Assembly (NCBI GenBank): GCA_003278955.1
Contig: QCCB01000002.1
Location: 1 to 64,000 of the forward strand
Reading direction: 5' to 3'
Source: Prochlorococcus sp. AG-347-K10
GTDB lineage: Bacteria; Cyanobacteriota; Cyanobacteriia; PCC-6307; Cyanobiaceae
Length of the DNA: 64,000 nucleotides
The notes below the pieces were generated by a model, which did no database searches, was not told where the DNA came from, and worked only from the letters and a program-made list of their open reading frames with translations. Position numbers and translations under genes: made by a program. Shown in pieces: positions 30,939 through 41,191 of the stretch. Position 1 is the first letter of the stretch. Each line of letters begins with the position of its first letter.

Positions 30939-31867
30939 TTATTAAGCAAGTAATTAAATATTAATCCTGTGATTAAGCCAACTCCATTAAGAGTTTGGAA
31001 TTTTATTGCGATGAATTTACAATTTTTTATTGCACTAGGGTTTTTATATGCAGACCTTAATAAATTTATAAGTCTTATTGCTTGAGGGAAACTAAATAAA
31101 TAAAGGATACAAAACACTGGAATAAATCCATTAACTATAGTGAAAAGTTGAAAAATATATATTGTAAAAATTATCCAAGGCACAAATTGAGAACCTTTTT
31201 TTGCCCCTAAGCGAACCAAAGGTGAATTTTTCCCATGCTTTTTATCTTCAGAAATTTGATGAAAATGAGAACAAAATAATACGAGAGTTGTTGCCAAGGA
31301 AGGCCCTGAACCAAGTAATAAAGAAACTTTCCATGGAATATCTTCAAAGAAAATATCTGATGGATTTAACGCAATTAAGACTGCAGAGTAAGCAAAAGGT
31401 CCAAATGCAAGCCAGCATAATGGTTCTCCTAAACCTTTATAGCCAAATCTAAAAGGAGGACCTTGATATAAATATCCCAAGAAGCAGCAAGCTGCTACCA
31501 AAATCAAAATGTTTATACTTGTTGATAATGAAATAATTGAAATTATTAATAAACCAATAACTAAAGATGTATATGCAATAAATGAAATTATTTTTTTATT
31601 TTTTACAAGATTTACAATTGAATGGAATTTAAATTCATCGATTCCTGTTTCTGCGTCGAATAAATCATTAGTTAGATTTTCCCAAAGCAATATCAAAATT
31701 GCAGCTAAAGTAAATGCAATCAGATTAAAAATTTTTACCTTTTCATATTGATTGAGCAAATAAGCCCCTGTTATTAAAACTGGAAGTATTGCAACAGAAT
31801 AAAGAGGCCATTTTATTGCTTGTTTCCATAATTTTTTTTTATCTTCTTCCATTTTTAGTGAACACAC
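30935..31867 (-). CDS. menA: DHNA phytyltransferase
   Basis: UbiA-family membrane prenyltransferase that attaches the phytyl chain to DHNA, giving demethylphylloquinone for photosystem I. About eight to nine helices are visible. The first aspartate-rich motif is in ENLTNDLFDAETGIDE (about 64-79) and the second in FHQISEDKKHGKNS. First gene of the menA-menC-menE operon and divergent from menF across 86 bp. Confidence 0.93.
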   Translation of the reverse strand: MCSLKMEEDKKKLWKQAIKWPLYSVAILPVLITGAYLLNQYEKVKIFNLIAFTLAAILILLWENLTNDLFDAETGIDEFKFHSIVNLVKNKKIISFIAYTSLVIGLLIISIISLSTSINILILVAACCFLGYLYQGPPFRFGYKGLGEPLCWLAFGPFAYSAVLIALNPSDIFFEDIPWKVSLLLGSGPSLATTLVLFCSHFHQISEDKKHGKNSPLVRLGAKKGSQFVPWIIFTIYIFQLFTIVNGFIPVFCILYLFSFPQAIRLINLLRSAYKNPSAIKNCKFIAIKFQTLNGVGLITGLIFNYLLNK

Positions 31868-31953
31868 AAAATTAGATAATTATTAAATGTAGTTTATAAA
31901 TTGAGTTACATTTTTTACTTTATTGCATGATTTTTAGTTATTTTCAATAAGTA

Positions 31954-33366
31954 ATGAAAAATGATTTAAACTTAACAGATTTTTTAAAAGATGTATTTTC
32001 CTCTTTCGATAAGAAAGTTGAAAATTCTGGGTTAGTAAGTATTTGTGTTGAGATTCCTTGTATTGATTTATTTCAAGTTTATGAATTGTTAATAAATAAA
32101 TATCCTTTTTCTTCATTTTGGGAGGAATCTGATGGCATTTCATACATAGCTTTCGAGAAGTGTAAATATGTTACTCTGGATGGTCCAAAAAGATTTGAGG
32201 TAGCAAAAGAGTTTAATTCTGAGAATTTTAAAAATTTAATTAACTTAACTAATGAAACGCATAATTCTGCACTTTCAAAAATAATTTATCTATTTTCTTT
32301 CTCTGAAAATTTGAATAATAAGAATTTACCTTCAGATATCCCTAGTTTGGAAGCCATCTTGCCAAAAATATTAATTACTAAAAGTGATAAGAATTGCTGG
32401 TTAAGAATCAATGGTCATGTTGAAGGTAAATCATCATTAAGAACATTAATTGAAGAAATATGGACAATTAGAAATCAAGTTATTAATTCTGAGCCAGAAT
32501 TAATAAAATCATCTGGCTTAAAAACTAGTTTTGATTTTCCTATTATAGATGATTTCTTGGACTCCTTAGAAACTTCTAATACAAATTTTAAAAAAGTAGT
32601 AAATAAAGGAATTCAATTAGTAGAAAAAGGTATTCTCGAAAAGATAGTTTTATCGAATAGGGTTAAAATAAAATTTAAAAATAAATTAGATTTAGTAGAA
32701 ATTTTAAAAAGATTAAAAAAGAATCATTCAAATACATGCAGATACGTTTGGAAAAGAAATAGTAAGGATATTTTGTTTGGAGCATCTCCAGAAAAATTAT
32801 TTTCTTTTACTAAACCTAATTTAACTTTGGAGGCTCTCGCTGGAACTATCTCTACTAATTCAAATTTCAAGAAACTACTAAAAAGTACTAAAGACTTAAA
32901 GGAACATAATTACGTAACACAGTATTTGATTAAATGTTTAGAAGTTTCAAAAATAAAAAACTTTAAAAAAAGTGATATCAGGGTAAATTCATTTGGAGAT
33001 ATTTCTCATTTGCAAACACTCATTTTCTCGAAAGTTGAAAATATATGTCCTTTTGAATTACTTAAAAATTTACACCCATCTCCGGCTGTTTGTGGATACC
33101 CAAAAAATGCAGCATTGGATTGGATAAATACTCTTGAGTCTTTTCCTAGAGGAAATTATGCTTCTCCAATGGGTTGGGTTGATGCCTCAGGAAATGCATC
33201 ATTTCTTTTAGCCATAAGAGGCGCAAGATATATTGAAGAAAATATTGAATTTACTGCAGGTTCAGGTATAGTTTCAGGTTCAGTTTTAGATAAAGAAATA
33301 GATGAGATTAAGTTAAAATTTGAATCTATAGTAAAACAAATATTTTTCGCTAAAAATCCTAAATAA
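31954..33366 (+). CDS. menF: Isochorismate synthase
   Basis: Converts chorismate to isochorismate, the entry to phylloquinone synthesis. The C-terminal chorismate-binding domain has the usual blocks: [53 protein letters not shown] and the metal-binding end [19 protein letters not shown]. The N-terminal 190 residues are diverged, which is normal. Its last 8 bp overlap the convergent gshB. Confidence 0.9.
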   Translation: MKNDLNLTDFLKDVFSSFDKKVENSGLVSICVEIPCIDLFQVYELLINKYPFSSFWEESDGISYIAFEKCKYVTLDGPKRFEVAKEFNSENFKNLINLTNETHNSALSKIIYLFSFSENLNNKNLPSDIPSLEAILPKILITKSDKNCWLRINGHVEGKSSLRTLIEEIWTIRNQVINSEPELIKSSGLKTSFDFPIIDDFLDSLETSNTNFKKVVNKGIQLVEKGILEKIVLSNRVKIKFKNKLDLVEILKRLKKNHSNTCRYVWKRNSKDILFGASPEKLFSFTKPNLTLEALAGTISTNSNFKKLLKSTKDLKEHNYVTQYLIKCLEVSKIKNFKKSDIRVNSFGDISHLQTLIFSKVENICPFELLKNLHPSPAVCGYPKNAALDWINTLESFPRGNYASPMGWVDASGNASFLLAIRGARYIEENIEFTAGSGIVSGSVLDKEIDEIKLKFESIVKQIFFAKNPK

Positions 33367-34282
33367 TTTCCACTAATTTTTCAATTACTTCCACTGAAAC
33401 ATTCTTATTGGATAAATTTTCTATTTCTCTTAATCCTGTTGGACTGGTAACATTAATCTCGCTCAGCATTCCATTTATTACATCAATACCTACAAAAAAT
33501 AAACCTTCATCTTTGAAGTGTTGAGATAATTCTGAGCAGATACTTTTTTCTTTTTCTGTTAATAATGTTGGTTCAGCTTTCCCTCCCATCGCTAAGTTAC
33601 TCCTAAAATCGCCTCCTTGAGGAATCCTATTTATAGATCCAATTGCTTCACCATTTACGATAATTATTCTTTTATCACCATCTATGACTTCAGGAATAAA
33701 TTTTTGCATCATAACGGGTAATTCTTCTTGAGAAGTGATTAATTCAATGATTGATTTAATTCCTGGAGAATTTTTATTTATTCTTATAACACCTTGACCA
33801 CCTTTTCCTCCTAGAGGTTTTATGACTACTTCATTATTTATATTTGCAAAATTAATAAGATCTTTTACCTTACTCGCAACTATTGTAGGTGCCATTAAGT
33901 GGCTGTATCTCAAAGCACCTAACTTTTCATTCCATGCTCTTAATGATGAAGGTTTGTTAATTACTTTTACTCCTTTTCTTTCGGCAACTTCTAAAAGATG
34001 CGTTGCATACAAATAAGCTTCATTTACAGGAGGATCTTTTCTCATCCAAATACAATTAAATTCGGCGAGAGGGATGCAATCATTCTCTTTTAAAGAAATC
34101 CACGGATTGACTTCAACTTTGACGGAAGAAGCCCATACTTCATCACCTCTAGCTTCAAGGTCTTGAGGAGTACAACTCCAGATTTCAATATTTTTTTTGG
34201 ATGATGCTTGCATTAAAGCAGCAGATGAATCTTTTAAGGGGTTTATATTTTTTATTGGATCTATTACGAATAGAAATTTCAT
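33359..34282 (-). CDS. gshB: Glutathione synthetase
   Basis: ATP-grasp ligase that adds glycine to gamma-glutamylcysteine. N-terminal [25 protein letters not shown], the ATP-binding [13 protein letters not shown], and the metal-binding [26 protein letters not shown] are intact. Length 307 is normal. It follows the glutaredoxin gene by 5 bp, so the enzyme and a glutathione-using partner are likely expressed together. Confidence 0.96.
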   Translation of the reverse strand: MKFLFVIDPIKNINPLKDSSAALMQASSKKNIEIWSCTPQDLEARGDEVWASSVKVEVNPWISLKENDCIPLAEFNCIWMRKDPPVNEAYLYATHLLEVAERKGVKVINKPSSLRAWNEKLGALRYSHLMAPTIVASKVKDLINFANINNEVVIKPLGGKGGQGVIRINKNSPGIKSIIELITSQEELPVMMQKFIPEVIDGDKRIIIVNGEAIGSINRIPQGGDFRSNLAMGGKAEPTLLTEKEKSICSELSQHFKDEGLFFVGIDVINGMLSEINVTSPTGLREIENLSNKNVSVEVIEKLVEII

Positions 34283-34287
34283 AAGAT

Positions 34288-34542
34288 CTAGCCTAATAAT
34301 GGTTCTAATTTATTTTCATTTTCTAATTTGTAGAGATCGTCGCAGCCACCGATACCCTCGTTATCTATGAATATTTGTGGTAATGTTCTTCTACCATCAG
34401 CTCTTTCAGTCATCAATGCTCTGGCATCTTCATCACCATCAATCTTATATTCTGTAAAATTTATATTTTTTTTCTTGAGTAGAGATTTTGCTCGGATACA
34501 GAATGGGCAATATTGCCAAGTATAAATTTCAACTTTGGACAT
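34288..34542 (-). CDS. grxC: Glutaredoxin (dithiol, GrxC type)
   Basis: An 84-residue glutaredoxin with the CPFC active site at residues 12-15 and the cis-proline and glutathione-binding [18 protein letters not shown] near the end. Reduces disulfides and mixed glutathione disulfides. Operonic with gshB. Confidence 0.95.
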   Translation of the reverse strand: MSKVEIYTWQYCPFCIRAKSLLKKKNINFTEYKIDGDEDARALMTERADGRRTLPQIFIDNEGIGGCDDLYKLENENKLEPLLG

Positions 34543-34618
34543 TTTTTTAAAATAATACTTAGTTTATACTATTAAACAAAAGTGCCTGTTAGATTATAAA
34601 TAACGATTAAATCCTATT

Positions 34619-35741
34619 TTGATAGATATTACAGATTTCAAAAAAGATCTTTCGGAACTAACAGAGCGCCTGGGTAAAGCTCAGGATTGTCTTTGACGTT
34701 CCAAGATTAAAAGCGAAAATGAGAGAGTTAGAGCAAATTTCTGCTCAGCCTGAATTTTGGGAGAATCAAGAAGAAGCGAAAAAACAAATGTTAATCCTTG
34801 ATGATGTTAAGGCTCAACTCGAATTGTTGGGTAAATGGAAAACTTTTATTTCTGATGCTAATGCCTCTCTTGAGCTTTATTCTTTAGAACCAGAAGAGGA
34901 AATGATTTTAGAATCCAAGCAGGGCCTAAAGAAATTAAAAGAGAATTTAGATAAATGGGAATTTGAAAGATTGTTATGTGGTGAATACGATAAGGAAGGA
35001 GCAGTAGTTTCTATTAATGCAGGTGCGGGTGGAACAGATGCGCAGGATTGGGTAGAGATCTTATTGAGAATGTATTCAAGATGGGCCGATAATAATCAAA
35101 TGAGCCTTGTCATTAATGAATTATCACAAGGAGAAGAAGCAGGTATTAAAAGTGTAACGTTCGAAATTGATGGAAAATATGCATATGGCTATCTGCAACA
35201 TGAAAAAGGAACTCATAGATTAGTAAGAATTTCTCCTTTCAATGCCAATGGCAAAAGACAAACCAGCTTTGCTGGGGTAGAGGTTATGCCAAAATTAGAT
35301 GATAATATCTCACTTGATATACCTGAAAAAGATTTAGAAATCACAACAAGTAGATCCGGTGGAGCTGGAGGACAAAATGTTAATAAAGTAGAAACAGCAG
35401 TGAGAATTGTTCATTTGCCTTCAGGGATTTCAGTAAGATGTACTCAAGAAAGATCTCAATTACAAAATAAAGAAAAAGCTATGTTACTTTTAAAGTCTAA
35501 ACTATTAGTGATTGCTAAAGAACAACGAGCTGCTGAAGTCGCTGATATTAAAGGTGATATTGTCGAAGCTGCATGGGGCAATCAAATAAGAAATTATGTT
35601 TTCCATCCCTATCAAATGGTAAAAGATCTTAGGACTATGCAGGAGACTAACGAGTTAGATAGTGTTTTAGATGGTGGACTTGAACCATTTACTCATGAAT
35701 TATTACGTATGAATATTTCTTCTAAGGAATCTCTTGAATAA
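34619..35741 (+). CDS. prfB: Peptide chain release factor 2, needs +1 frameshift
   Basis: RF2 reads UGA and UAA stop codons. A first frame starting at TTG 34619 encodes about 25 residues ([21 protein letters not shown]...) and ends at an in-frame TGA (34694-34696). Shifting +1 after CTT (34691-34693) continues as [16 protein letters not shown] through the rest of the protein. The GGQ peptidyl-hydrolysis motif is in [17 protein letters not shown]. The stop-recognition region sits in domain 2. The start TTG is uncertain; no ATG is available upstream in frame. The next gene begins 3 bp later. Confidence 0.93.
34683..34697 (+). promoter_or_regulatory. prfB: prfB programmed +1 frameshift site
   Basis: The slippery CTT-TGA-C (34691-34697) is the classical RF2 site, with a Shine-Dalgarno-like AGGA (34683-34686) four bases before the CTT. 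When RF2 is scarce the ribosome pauses at TGA and slips forward, so RF2 controls its own synthesis. The upstream and downstream frames both encode recognisable RF2 sequence, which confirms the shift. Confidence 0.93.
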
Positions 35742-35744
35742 CTA

Positions 35745-35927
35745 ATGGAAAATAAAAACGAAATTTTAGAAAAAAAAGTTTCTCCTCCAAGCTTTATAAA
35801 GCTTGCTATGAGAAATATGGTAAGGAAGGGTTCAAAAAGTATTTCTCATTTTTCAATAACCTTTCTAGTTTTAATTGGGATATTAATACTTGTAGCCACA
35901 ATAGGTAAGCCCAATATTCCTGTATAA
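35745..35927 (+). CDS. DUF3188 small membrane protein
   Basis: A 60-residue protein with a basic N-terminal half (FIKLAMRNMVRKGSKS) and one membrane segment at about 38-53 (FSITFLVLIGILILVA). I recognise the pattern as DUF3188, of unknown function, found in cyanobacteria next to prfB and ybeY. Spaced 3 bp from prfB and 6 bp from ybeY, so probably in the same transcript. Confidence 0.75.
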   Translation: MENKNEILEKKVSPPSFIKLAMRNMVRKGSKSISHFSITFLVLIGILILVATIGKPNIPV

Positions 35928-35933
35928 GAATCT

Positions 35934-36473
35934 ATGACAGAAAAAATTATTTCTGAAATAAATTTAGATTTGGTTTTTCAATGTGATGATTTTTCTCAAT
36001 TTTCAAATAAGTTAAAAGATACTAAAAGTAAGCTTATTTTTGAATCTATTTTTTGGGAGAGAGTTTTTTCATCTTGGATAAATATAATATTAAAAAAAAA
36101 GGATTATGAATTACCAAATTATATTTTTGAAAAAAAATCTTTTTCATTAGGCCTACAGATAATATCTAATCAAGAAATTGCTTCTTTGAATAAGAAATGG
36201 ATGCAAAAAAATGGACCAACTGATGTTCTATCTTTTCCAATTATTTCTGATGAATCTCTAAATAATTTAGATCATTTAGAGTTGGGAGATATATTTATAT
36301 CATTAGAGATGGCTCTTGAACAATCTTATGAATATAAACATTCAATTTATAGAGAGATGATTTGGTTGGCCAGTCATGGATTTTTACATCTTTTGGGATG
36401 GGAACATAATAATGAGAATGATTTAGAAAATATGTTAAATTTCCAAGAATATTTAATTACTCGATTAGATTAA
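35934..36473 (+). CDS. ybeY: rRNA maturation endonuclease YbeY
   Basis: Zinc metalloprotein for 16S rRNA 3'-end processing and ribosome quality control. The metal site is H148-G-F-L-H152-L-L-G-W-E-H158. DVLSFP (97-102) is the second family motif. Slightly long (179) because of an N-terminal addition. Member of the prfB-DUF3188-ybeY-dgkA-trpG run. Confidence 0.94.
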   Translation: MTEKIISEINLDLVFQCDDFSQFSNKLKDTKSKLIFESIFWERVFSSWINIILKKKDYELPNYIFEKKSFSLGLQIISNQEIASLNKKWMQKNGPTDVLSFPIISDESLNNLDHLELGDIFISLEMALEQSYEYKHSIYREMIWLASHGFLHLLGWEHNNENDLENMLNFQEYLITRLD

Positions 36474-36479
36474 AAATCA

Positions 36480-36890
36480 ATGAAAAAAAAAATAAACTAC
36501 TTAGAAAATAGAAAAGAATCATACAAAACTTCTAGTAATGTATTTATAAGTTTTAAGTATGCTTTCAGTGGTATTAGTTATGTATTAAAAACTTCAAGAA
36601 ATTTAAAAATTCAATTAATTTTTGCAGTTACAAGTTTAATAATTGGTTTTTTACTCAAAATTAGTCTAAGTAATTATGTTATTTTGATTGCAACGATAAT
36701 GTCTGTTTTAATATTAGAAATATTGAACACATCTATTGAATCAATCGTTGATTTAGTAGTGAAAAAAGAATTTAGTATTTTGGCTAAAATTTCAAAAGAT
36801 ACTTCTGCAGGAGCAGTATTATTAGCTTCCATTAATTCTGTTATTATTGCTGTATATATCTTTGTTCCTAAAATAAAGTTGTTATTTTAA
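36480..36890 (+). CDS. dgkA: Diacylglycerol/undecaprenol kinase
   Basis: A 136-residue membrane enzyme with an N-terminal amphipathic section and three helices. The catalytic segment EILNTSIESIVDLVV (about 80-94) and the later AKISKDTSAGAVLL hold the conserved glutamate and aspartate. Similar short proteins outside proteobacteria often phosphorylate undecaprenol rather than diacylglycerol; the lipid used here is not certain. Between ybeY and trpG, 6 and 12 bp away. Confidence 0.9.
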   Translation: MKKKINYLENRKESYKTSSNVFISFKYAFSGISYVLKTSRNLKIQLIFAVTSLIIGFLLKISLSNYVILIATIMSVLILEILNTSIESIVDLVVKKEFSILAKISKDTSAGAVLLASINSVIIAVYIFVPKIKLLF

Positions 36891-36902
36891 ATCCATATAA
36901 AT

Positions 36903-37499
36903 ATGTTTCTTGTTATTGATAATTACGATAGTTTTACTTATAACCTTGTTCAATATTTAGGAGAACTTTCAGTTGAGCATGAAATAACTAAAGAATTAAT
37001 AGTTAAAAGAAATGATGAAATTACTTTAGAAGAAATTATCAAACTAAATCCTGGTGGAATTCTATTATCTCCAGGTCCAGGCAATCCAGATCAATCTGGA
37101 ATTTGTTTGCCAATTTTAAAAAATTTATCTAAAAATATTCCAACATTGGGAGTTTGTTTAGGTCATCAAGCTTTGGCCCAAGCTTTTGGAGGTAAGGTTA
37201 TAGTTGGGAAAGAACTTATGCATGGTAAGACATCCAAAATATTTCATAATCAAAAAGGATTGTTTAAAGATATCGAGACTCCATTTGTGGCTACTAGATA
37301 TCATAGTCTTATAGTTGATTCAAGTTCTTTACCATCTTGTTTCGACATAACTGCGACTTTAGAGGACTCAACAATTATGGCTATCTCTCATAAAGAATAT
37401 AAACATTTACATGGGGTACAGTTCCATCCTGAAAGTGTGTTGACGCAATTTGGTCATAAATTAATTAGTAATTTTCTAAAAATGGCTGAACAAAAGTAA
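36903..37499 (+). CDS. trpG: Anthranilate/aminodeoxychorismate synthase glutaminase
   Basis: A class I glutamine amidotransferase. The triad is in LGVCLGHQALAQ (Cys) and LHGVQFHPESVLTQ (His, Glu). In cyanobacteria one such subunit (trpG/pabA) often serves both anthranilate and para-aminobenzoate synthases. Which synthase it pairs with here is not visible, since no component I gene is adjacent. Length 198 is normal. Confidence 0.92.
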   Translation: MFLVIDNYDSFTYNLVQYLGELSVEHEITKELIVKRNDEITLEEIIKLNPGGILLSPGPGNPDQSGICLPILKNLSKNIPTLGVCLGHQALAQAFGGKVIVGKELMHGKTSKIFHNQKGLFKDIETPFVATRYHSLIVDSSSLPSCFDITATLEDSTIMAISHKEYKHLHGVQFHPESVLTQFGHKLISNFLKMAEQK

Positions 37500-37518
37500 A
37501 ATAAAAAAAATTAATATT

Positions 37519-38244
37519 ATGATTTCTCAAATTAAAAACTTTTTATTTTTGTTATTAGTTAGCTCTTTTTTACCTACCTCATTATATGCAAGGAATTTAG
37601 GAATAAAAAGTCTGGGACATAGTAGTTTTTTAATTACTAGTGCAGATAAATCTATTCTTATAAATCCCTTTAAAGCGATAGGTTGTGCAAGTAATTTAAA
37701 GGAGCCAAAAGAAGTCAACGCAGATTTTATTTTGGCTAGTTCTAGGCTTCCAGATGAAGGATATAACCCTAATGATCAACTAATGTTCGTTGAGCCAGGC
37801 ATCTATCAATTTGAGGATATTTTATTAAATGGAATTTCTTTACCACATGACAGAGTAGATGGAAGAAGATTTGGGATGGCAACTGTTTGGAGTTGGGAGC
37901 AGAATGATCTTAAAATTGTTCATATGGGAGGAGCTGCTGGTGATATTGATATAAACAGTCAAATTATTTTGTCTAGTCCAGATATATTGTTTATTTCAAT
38001 TGGAGGAGGAATAAAATCTTACAATGGTAAAGAAGCTTCAAAAATAGTTAAAATCTTAAAACCTAAAGTAGTTATTCCTGTTCACTTTGAACGCGGCAAA
38101 AAAATTAATAAAGAATGTGATTTCTCAAATGCTGATTTATTTATTGAAAATATGAAAGATTTTAAAGTAAAATATGTTGGAAAAGATTTTCAAATAAAAT
38201 CTAAAAGAATCGATCAAAATACAATTTATATTTTCAGTAATTAA
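37519..38244 (+). CDS. Exported MBL-fold-like protein with a degenerate metal site
   Basis: A 241-residue protein starting with a likely signal peptide (about 1-24, FLFLLLVSSFLPTSLYA). GIKSLGHSSFLITSADKSILINPF resembles the first strands of UPF0173-type metallo-beta-lactamase-fold hydrolases, and KPKVVIPVHF keeps the late histidine. The HxHxDH zinc motif expected after the third strand is replaced by ASSRLPDEG (73-81), so catalysis by two metals is doubtful. Function unknown; perhaps a binding protein. Last of the prfB run; ends 4 bp into the convergent aminotransferase. Confidence 0.72.
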   Translation: MISQIKNFLFLLLVSSFLPTSLYARNLGIKSLGHSSFLITSADKSILINPFKAIGCASNLKEPKEVNADFILASSRLPDEGYNPNDQLMFVEPGIYQFEDILLNGISLPHDRVDGRRFGMATVWSWEQNDLKIVHMGGAAGDIDINSQIILSSPDILFISIGGGIKSYNGKEASKIVKILKPKVVIPVHFERGKKINKECDFSNADLFIENMKDFKVKYVGKDFQIKSKRIDQNTIYIFSN

Positions 38245-39350
38245 TTTTTTAAATCTAATATCTTGTAATTTTCCCAGAAAAAAATCATTTGTTCTTTAGT
38301 TCCAATACTAACCCTTATTGAATTATCGATATCTTTTTTGTTTTCCATACTTCTAATAAGAATACCTTTTTCTCTCATTTGTTGTATTAAGATTTTAGGA
38401 TCTTTTTTTGGCCAAATTAAGAAATAATTACCTCCACTAAAGTGAGTTCTGATTTTTGTTGATTGAAATTTATTTAAAATCCATTCCCTAGCCTTTTTTA
38501 CTTCTAAAACATAATTATCAATATATGATTTGTCTTTAAGTGCTGCTAATGCAGCTGTTATAGCAAAGCTGTTTACATCATATGGTCCTGTAACTTTATT
38601 TATGTACCGAATTAAACTTTTATTGCCAAAAGTAAAACCTATTCTTAAACCAGCTAGACCTGCAGTTTTTGAAAGAGATTGGATTATTATTATATTTTTA
38701 TTCTTTTCAAAATCTATCGATTCAAGAAGACTATCTCCATTAAATTTTTCATATAGTTCATCAACAACTATTAATGAATCGTTATTGATATTGGCTAAAT
38801 TAATTATTTCATGAGAGCTTAGAATAGTTCCTGTTGGATTATTTGGATTGCAAATAAATATTAACTTTGGATTATGCTTTATTATTTTTTCCCTAAATTC
38901 TTCTATGGGGAATAGAAAATTTTCTCCAATGTAAGAACAACATATTTTTTTCATTCCTCGGATTTCTGCACAAGGAGAATAGTAACCAAAAGTTGGATTT
39001 GTGGTTAGAAATATTTGATCTTTTTCTCCAAAGCAATTGAAAATTGCATTTATTGCTGCATCTGCTCCATTGAAAATTCCGATTTCATCATTACCAAATT
39101 TTCTTGAATCAAGATATTTATTACATAAAAATTTTTTTAAAAAATTATATTCGGGATAAATTGAAATCTCATCTAATTTTATCGCTTGTAATGCTTCTAA
39201 AACCTTAGGACTTGGACCTAAAGTATTTTCATTAAAGTCTAAGCGGAGTAAATTTCTTCTGTTTTCTAAAGGTGCAGAGTAAGACTGCATATTTATTATT
39301 TCTTCTCTTGGTTTTGGGAAAAGATTATTTAATGGATCAAAATCATTCAT
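38241..39350 (-). CDS. hisC: Histidinol-phosphate-type aminotransferase
   Basis: A class I/II PLP aminotransferase of the HisC group. The opening LRLDFNENTLGPSPKVLEAL, ICNPNNPTGTILS and PLP lysine region IIIIQSLSKTAGLAGLRIGF are present, with the late IRVSIGTKEQM. The family also includes amino-acid aminotransferases, so histidine biosynthesis is likely but not certain. It touches argS start to end (shared base 39350). Confidence 0.8.
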   Translation of the reverse strand: MNDFDPLNNLFPKPREEIINMQSYSAPLENRRNLLRLDFNENTLGPSPKVLEALQAIKLDEISIYPEYNFLKKFLCNKYLDSRKFGNDEIGIFNGADAAINAIFNCFGEKDQIFLTTNPTFGYYSPCAEIRGMKKICCSYIGENFLFPIEEFREKIIKHNPKLIFICNPNNPTGTILSSHEIINLANINNDSLIVVDELYEKFNGDSLLESIDFEKNKNIIIIQSLSKTAGLAGLRIGFTFGNKSLIRYINKVTGPYDVNSFAITAALAALKDKSYIDNYVLEVKKAREWILNKFQSTKIRTHFSGGNYFLIWPKKDPKILIQQMREKGILIRSMENKKDIDNSIRVSIGTKEQMIFFWENYKILDLKN

Positions 39351-41164
39351 TACATTCTTTCTAAAGTTTCAATTCCTAAAAGCTCTAAGCTTAATTTTAG
39401 TGTTTTTGCAGTTAGGTCACATAAATTAAGCCTAGAAACTTTTATATTTTTTTCTTCTTTGAGGATTGGAACTTGATCATAGAATCTATTAAAAGTCTGA
39501 CATAACTCGAATAGATAATTGCATAATCTATTTGGCATTAAGTCTTTTTCAATAGAAATTATGACTTCATCGAACTTGAGTAATTTTCTGATAAGTTTCC
39601 ACTCAGATTTATGTTCATAATTTACGTACTGAAAATCTTTAGAGTCATAAACAAAATCATTTTTTCTTTTAATTCCTAAAATTCTTACAAGTGTATATAA
39701 CAAATAAGGAGCAGTATTACCATTAAGGGAAAGCATTTTATCAAAACTAAATTGATAATTGGTAATCCTATTTTGACTTAAATCTGCATACTTAACAGCT
39801 CCTAATCCAATAGTTCTTGAAGTATTTGCTATAAACTCTTCGGTCTCATAACGATCTTCATCTTCTAATCTTTTCAATAAATCTTCTTTTGCTCTTCTAA
39901 CTGCTTCATTTAATAAATCTTTTAGGCGTATTGTTTCACCTTCTCTTGTCTTTAGTTTTTTGCCATCAATTCCTTGAACTAACCCAAAAGGGACATGGTC
40001 TACTTGACAATTTTTTGGGATCCATTTTGCTTTTTTTGCAACTTGAAAAACTCCAGCAAAATGATTTGCTTGCCCATGATCAGTTACATAAATAATTCTT
40101 GAAGCATCATCGCCATTAGGAGGTTTATTGAATCTGTATCTTATAGCAGCAAGATCTGTGGTGGCATAATTAAAACCTCCATCTTTTTTTTGAATAATTA
40201 GCGGTAGAGGTTTGCCTTCTTTATTAGTCATCCCATCTAAAAATACACATTTTGCTCCTTGATCTTCAACTAATATTTTTTTTAAATTCAAATCATTAAT
40301 AACTGATTTTAAGAAGGGATTATAAAAAGATTCACCTCTTTCTTCTATTTTTATTTTTAAATTTTTATAGATTTCATCAAATTCTTTCCTTGATTGATCA
40401 CATAATAATTTCCAAGCTTTAATCGATTTAATGTCTTCACTTTGTAACTTAACTACTTCCTCTCTAGATCTTTTTTGGAATTCAGATTCGTTATCAAATC
40501 TTTTTTTTGATTCTTTATAAAATTCAACTAAATCACTTATTTTAATTTTGCCTATCTCCTCTAAATCATTTGAATATAAATCTTTGAGCTGAGTAATAAG
40601 CATGCCAAATTGTGTCCCCCAATCACCAACATGATTGAGTCTTAATACTTCATAACCTCTTAACTCGAAAATTCTAGATATTGAGTCACCTATTATTGTT
40701 GATCTTAAATGACCTACATGCATTTCTTTAGCAATATTAGGACTAGAAAAATCTACAATAACTTTATTAGACAAACCACTATCTAAATTTTTTCTAATTA
40801 GAGGTATGCCAGCCCTATTACATTGAATATTTGACTTAATTTCATTTATTAGAACTTCATCTTTTAATTTTATATTTATAAATCCAGGTCCAGCTATTTC
40901 TAGACTCTTACATAATTTTGCTATGCTTTTATTTTTATTTAAAAGGTTAATAAAATCATTAGAAATATCTCTTGGATTCTTTTTATATATTTTAGATAAA
41001 CTTAAACAAACATTACATTGATAATCACCAAATTCCTCTTTTGATGATTGTGTAATTAAATTTTTTCTAAGAATTTCGAATTCTCTTTCTTTATCATTTT
41101 TTTTAAGACTATCTAAAAGAGATTGTTCAAATTGTTTTGTTAATTCTTTAAAAATGATTAGCAT
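39350..41164 (-). CDS. argS: Arginyl-tRNA synthetase
   Basis: Class I synthetase of 604 residues. HVGHLRST (HIGH-like) is near 138-145 and the DALR anticodon domain covers the last 120 residues ([16 protein letters not shown]). The N-terminal additional domain is intact. The canonical KMSKS is diverged, as usual for ArgRS. The start ATG is 27 bp after nadC's end on the same strand. Confidence 0.96.
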   Translation of the reverse strand: MLIIFKELTKQFEQSLLDSLKKNDKEREFEILRKNLITQSSKEEFGDYQCNVCLSLSKIYKKNPRDISNDFINLLNKNKSIAKLCKSLEIAGPGFINIKLKDEVLINEIKSNIQCNRAGIPLIRKNLDSGLSNKVIVDFSSPNIAKEMHVGHLRSTIIGDSISRIFELRGYEVLRLNHVGDWGTQFGMLITQLKDLYSNDLEEIGKIKISDLVEFYKESKKRFDNESEFQKRSREEVVKLQSEDIKSIKAWKLLCDQSRKEFDEIYKNLKIKIEERGESFYNPFLKSVINDLNLKKILVEDQGAKCVFLDGMTNKEGKPLPLIIQKKDGGFNYATTDLAAIRYRFNKPPNGDDASRIIYVTDHGQANHFAGVFQVAKKAKWIPKNCQVDHVPFGLVQGIDGKKLKTREGETIRLKDLLNEAVRRAKEDLLKRLEDEDRYETEEFIANTSRTIGLGAVKYADLSQNRITNYQFSFDKMLSLNGNTAPYLLYTLVRILGIKRKNDFVYDSKDFQYVNYEHKSEWKLIRKLLKFDEVIISIEKDLMPNRLCNYLFELCQTFNRFYDQVPILKEEKNIKVSRLNLCDLTAKTLKLSLELLGIETLERM

Positions 41165-41191
41165 TAATTATTCAATTATTTATCTATATGA

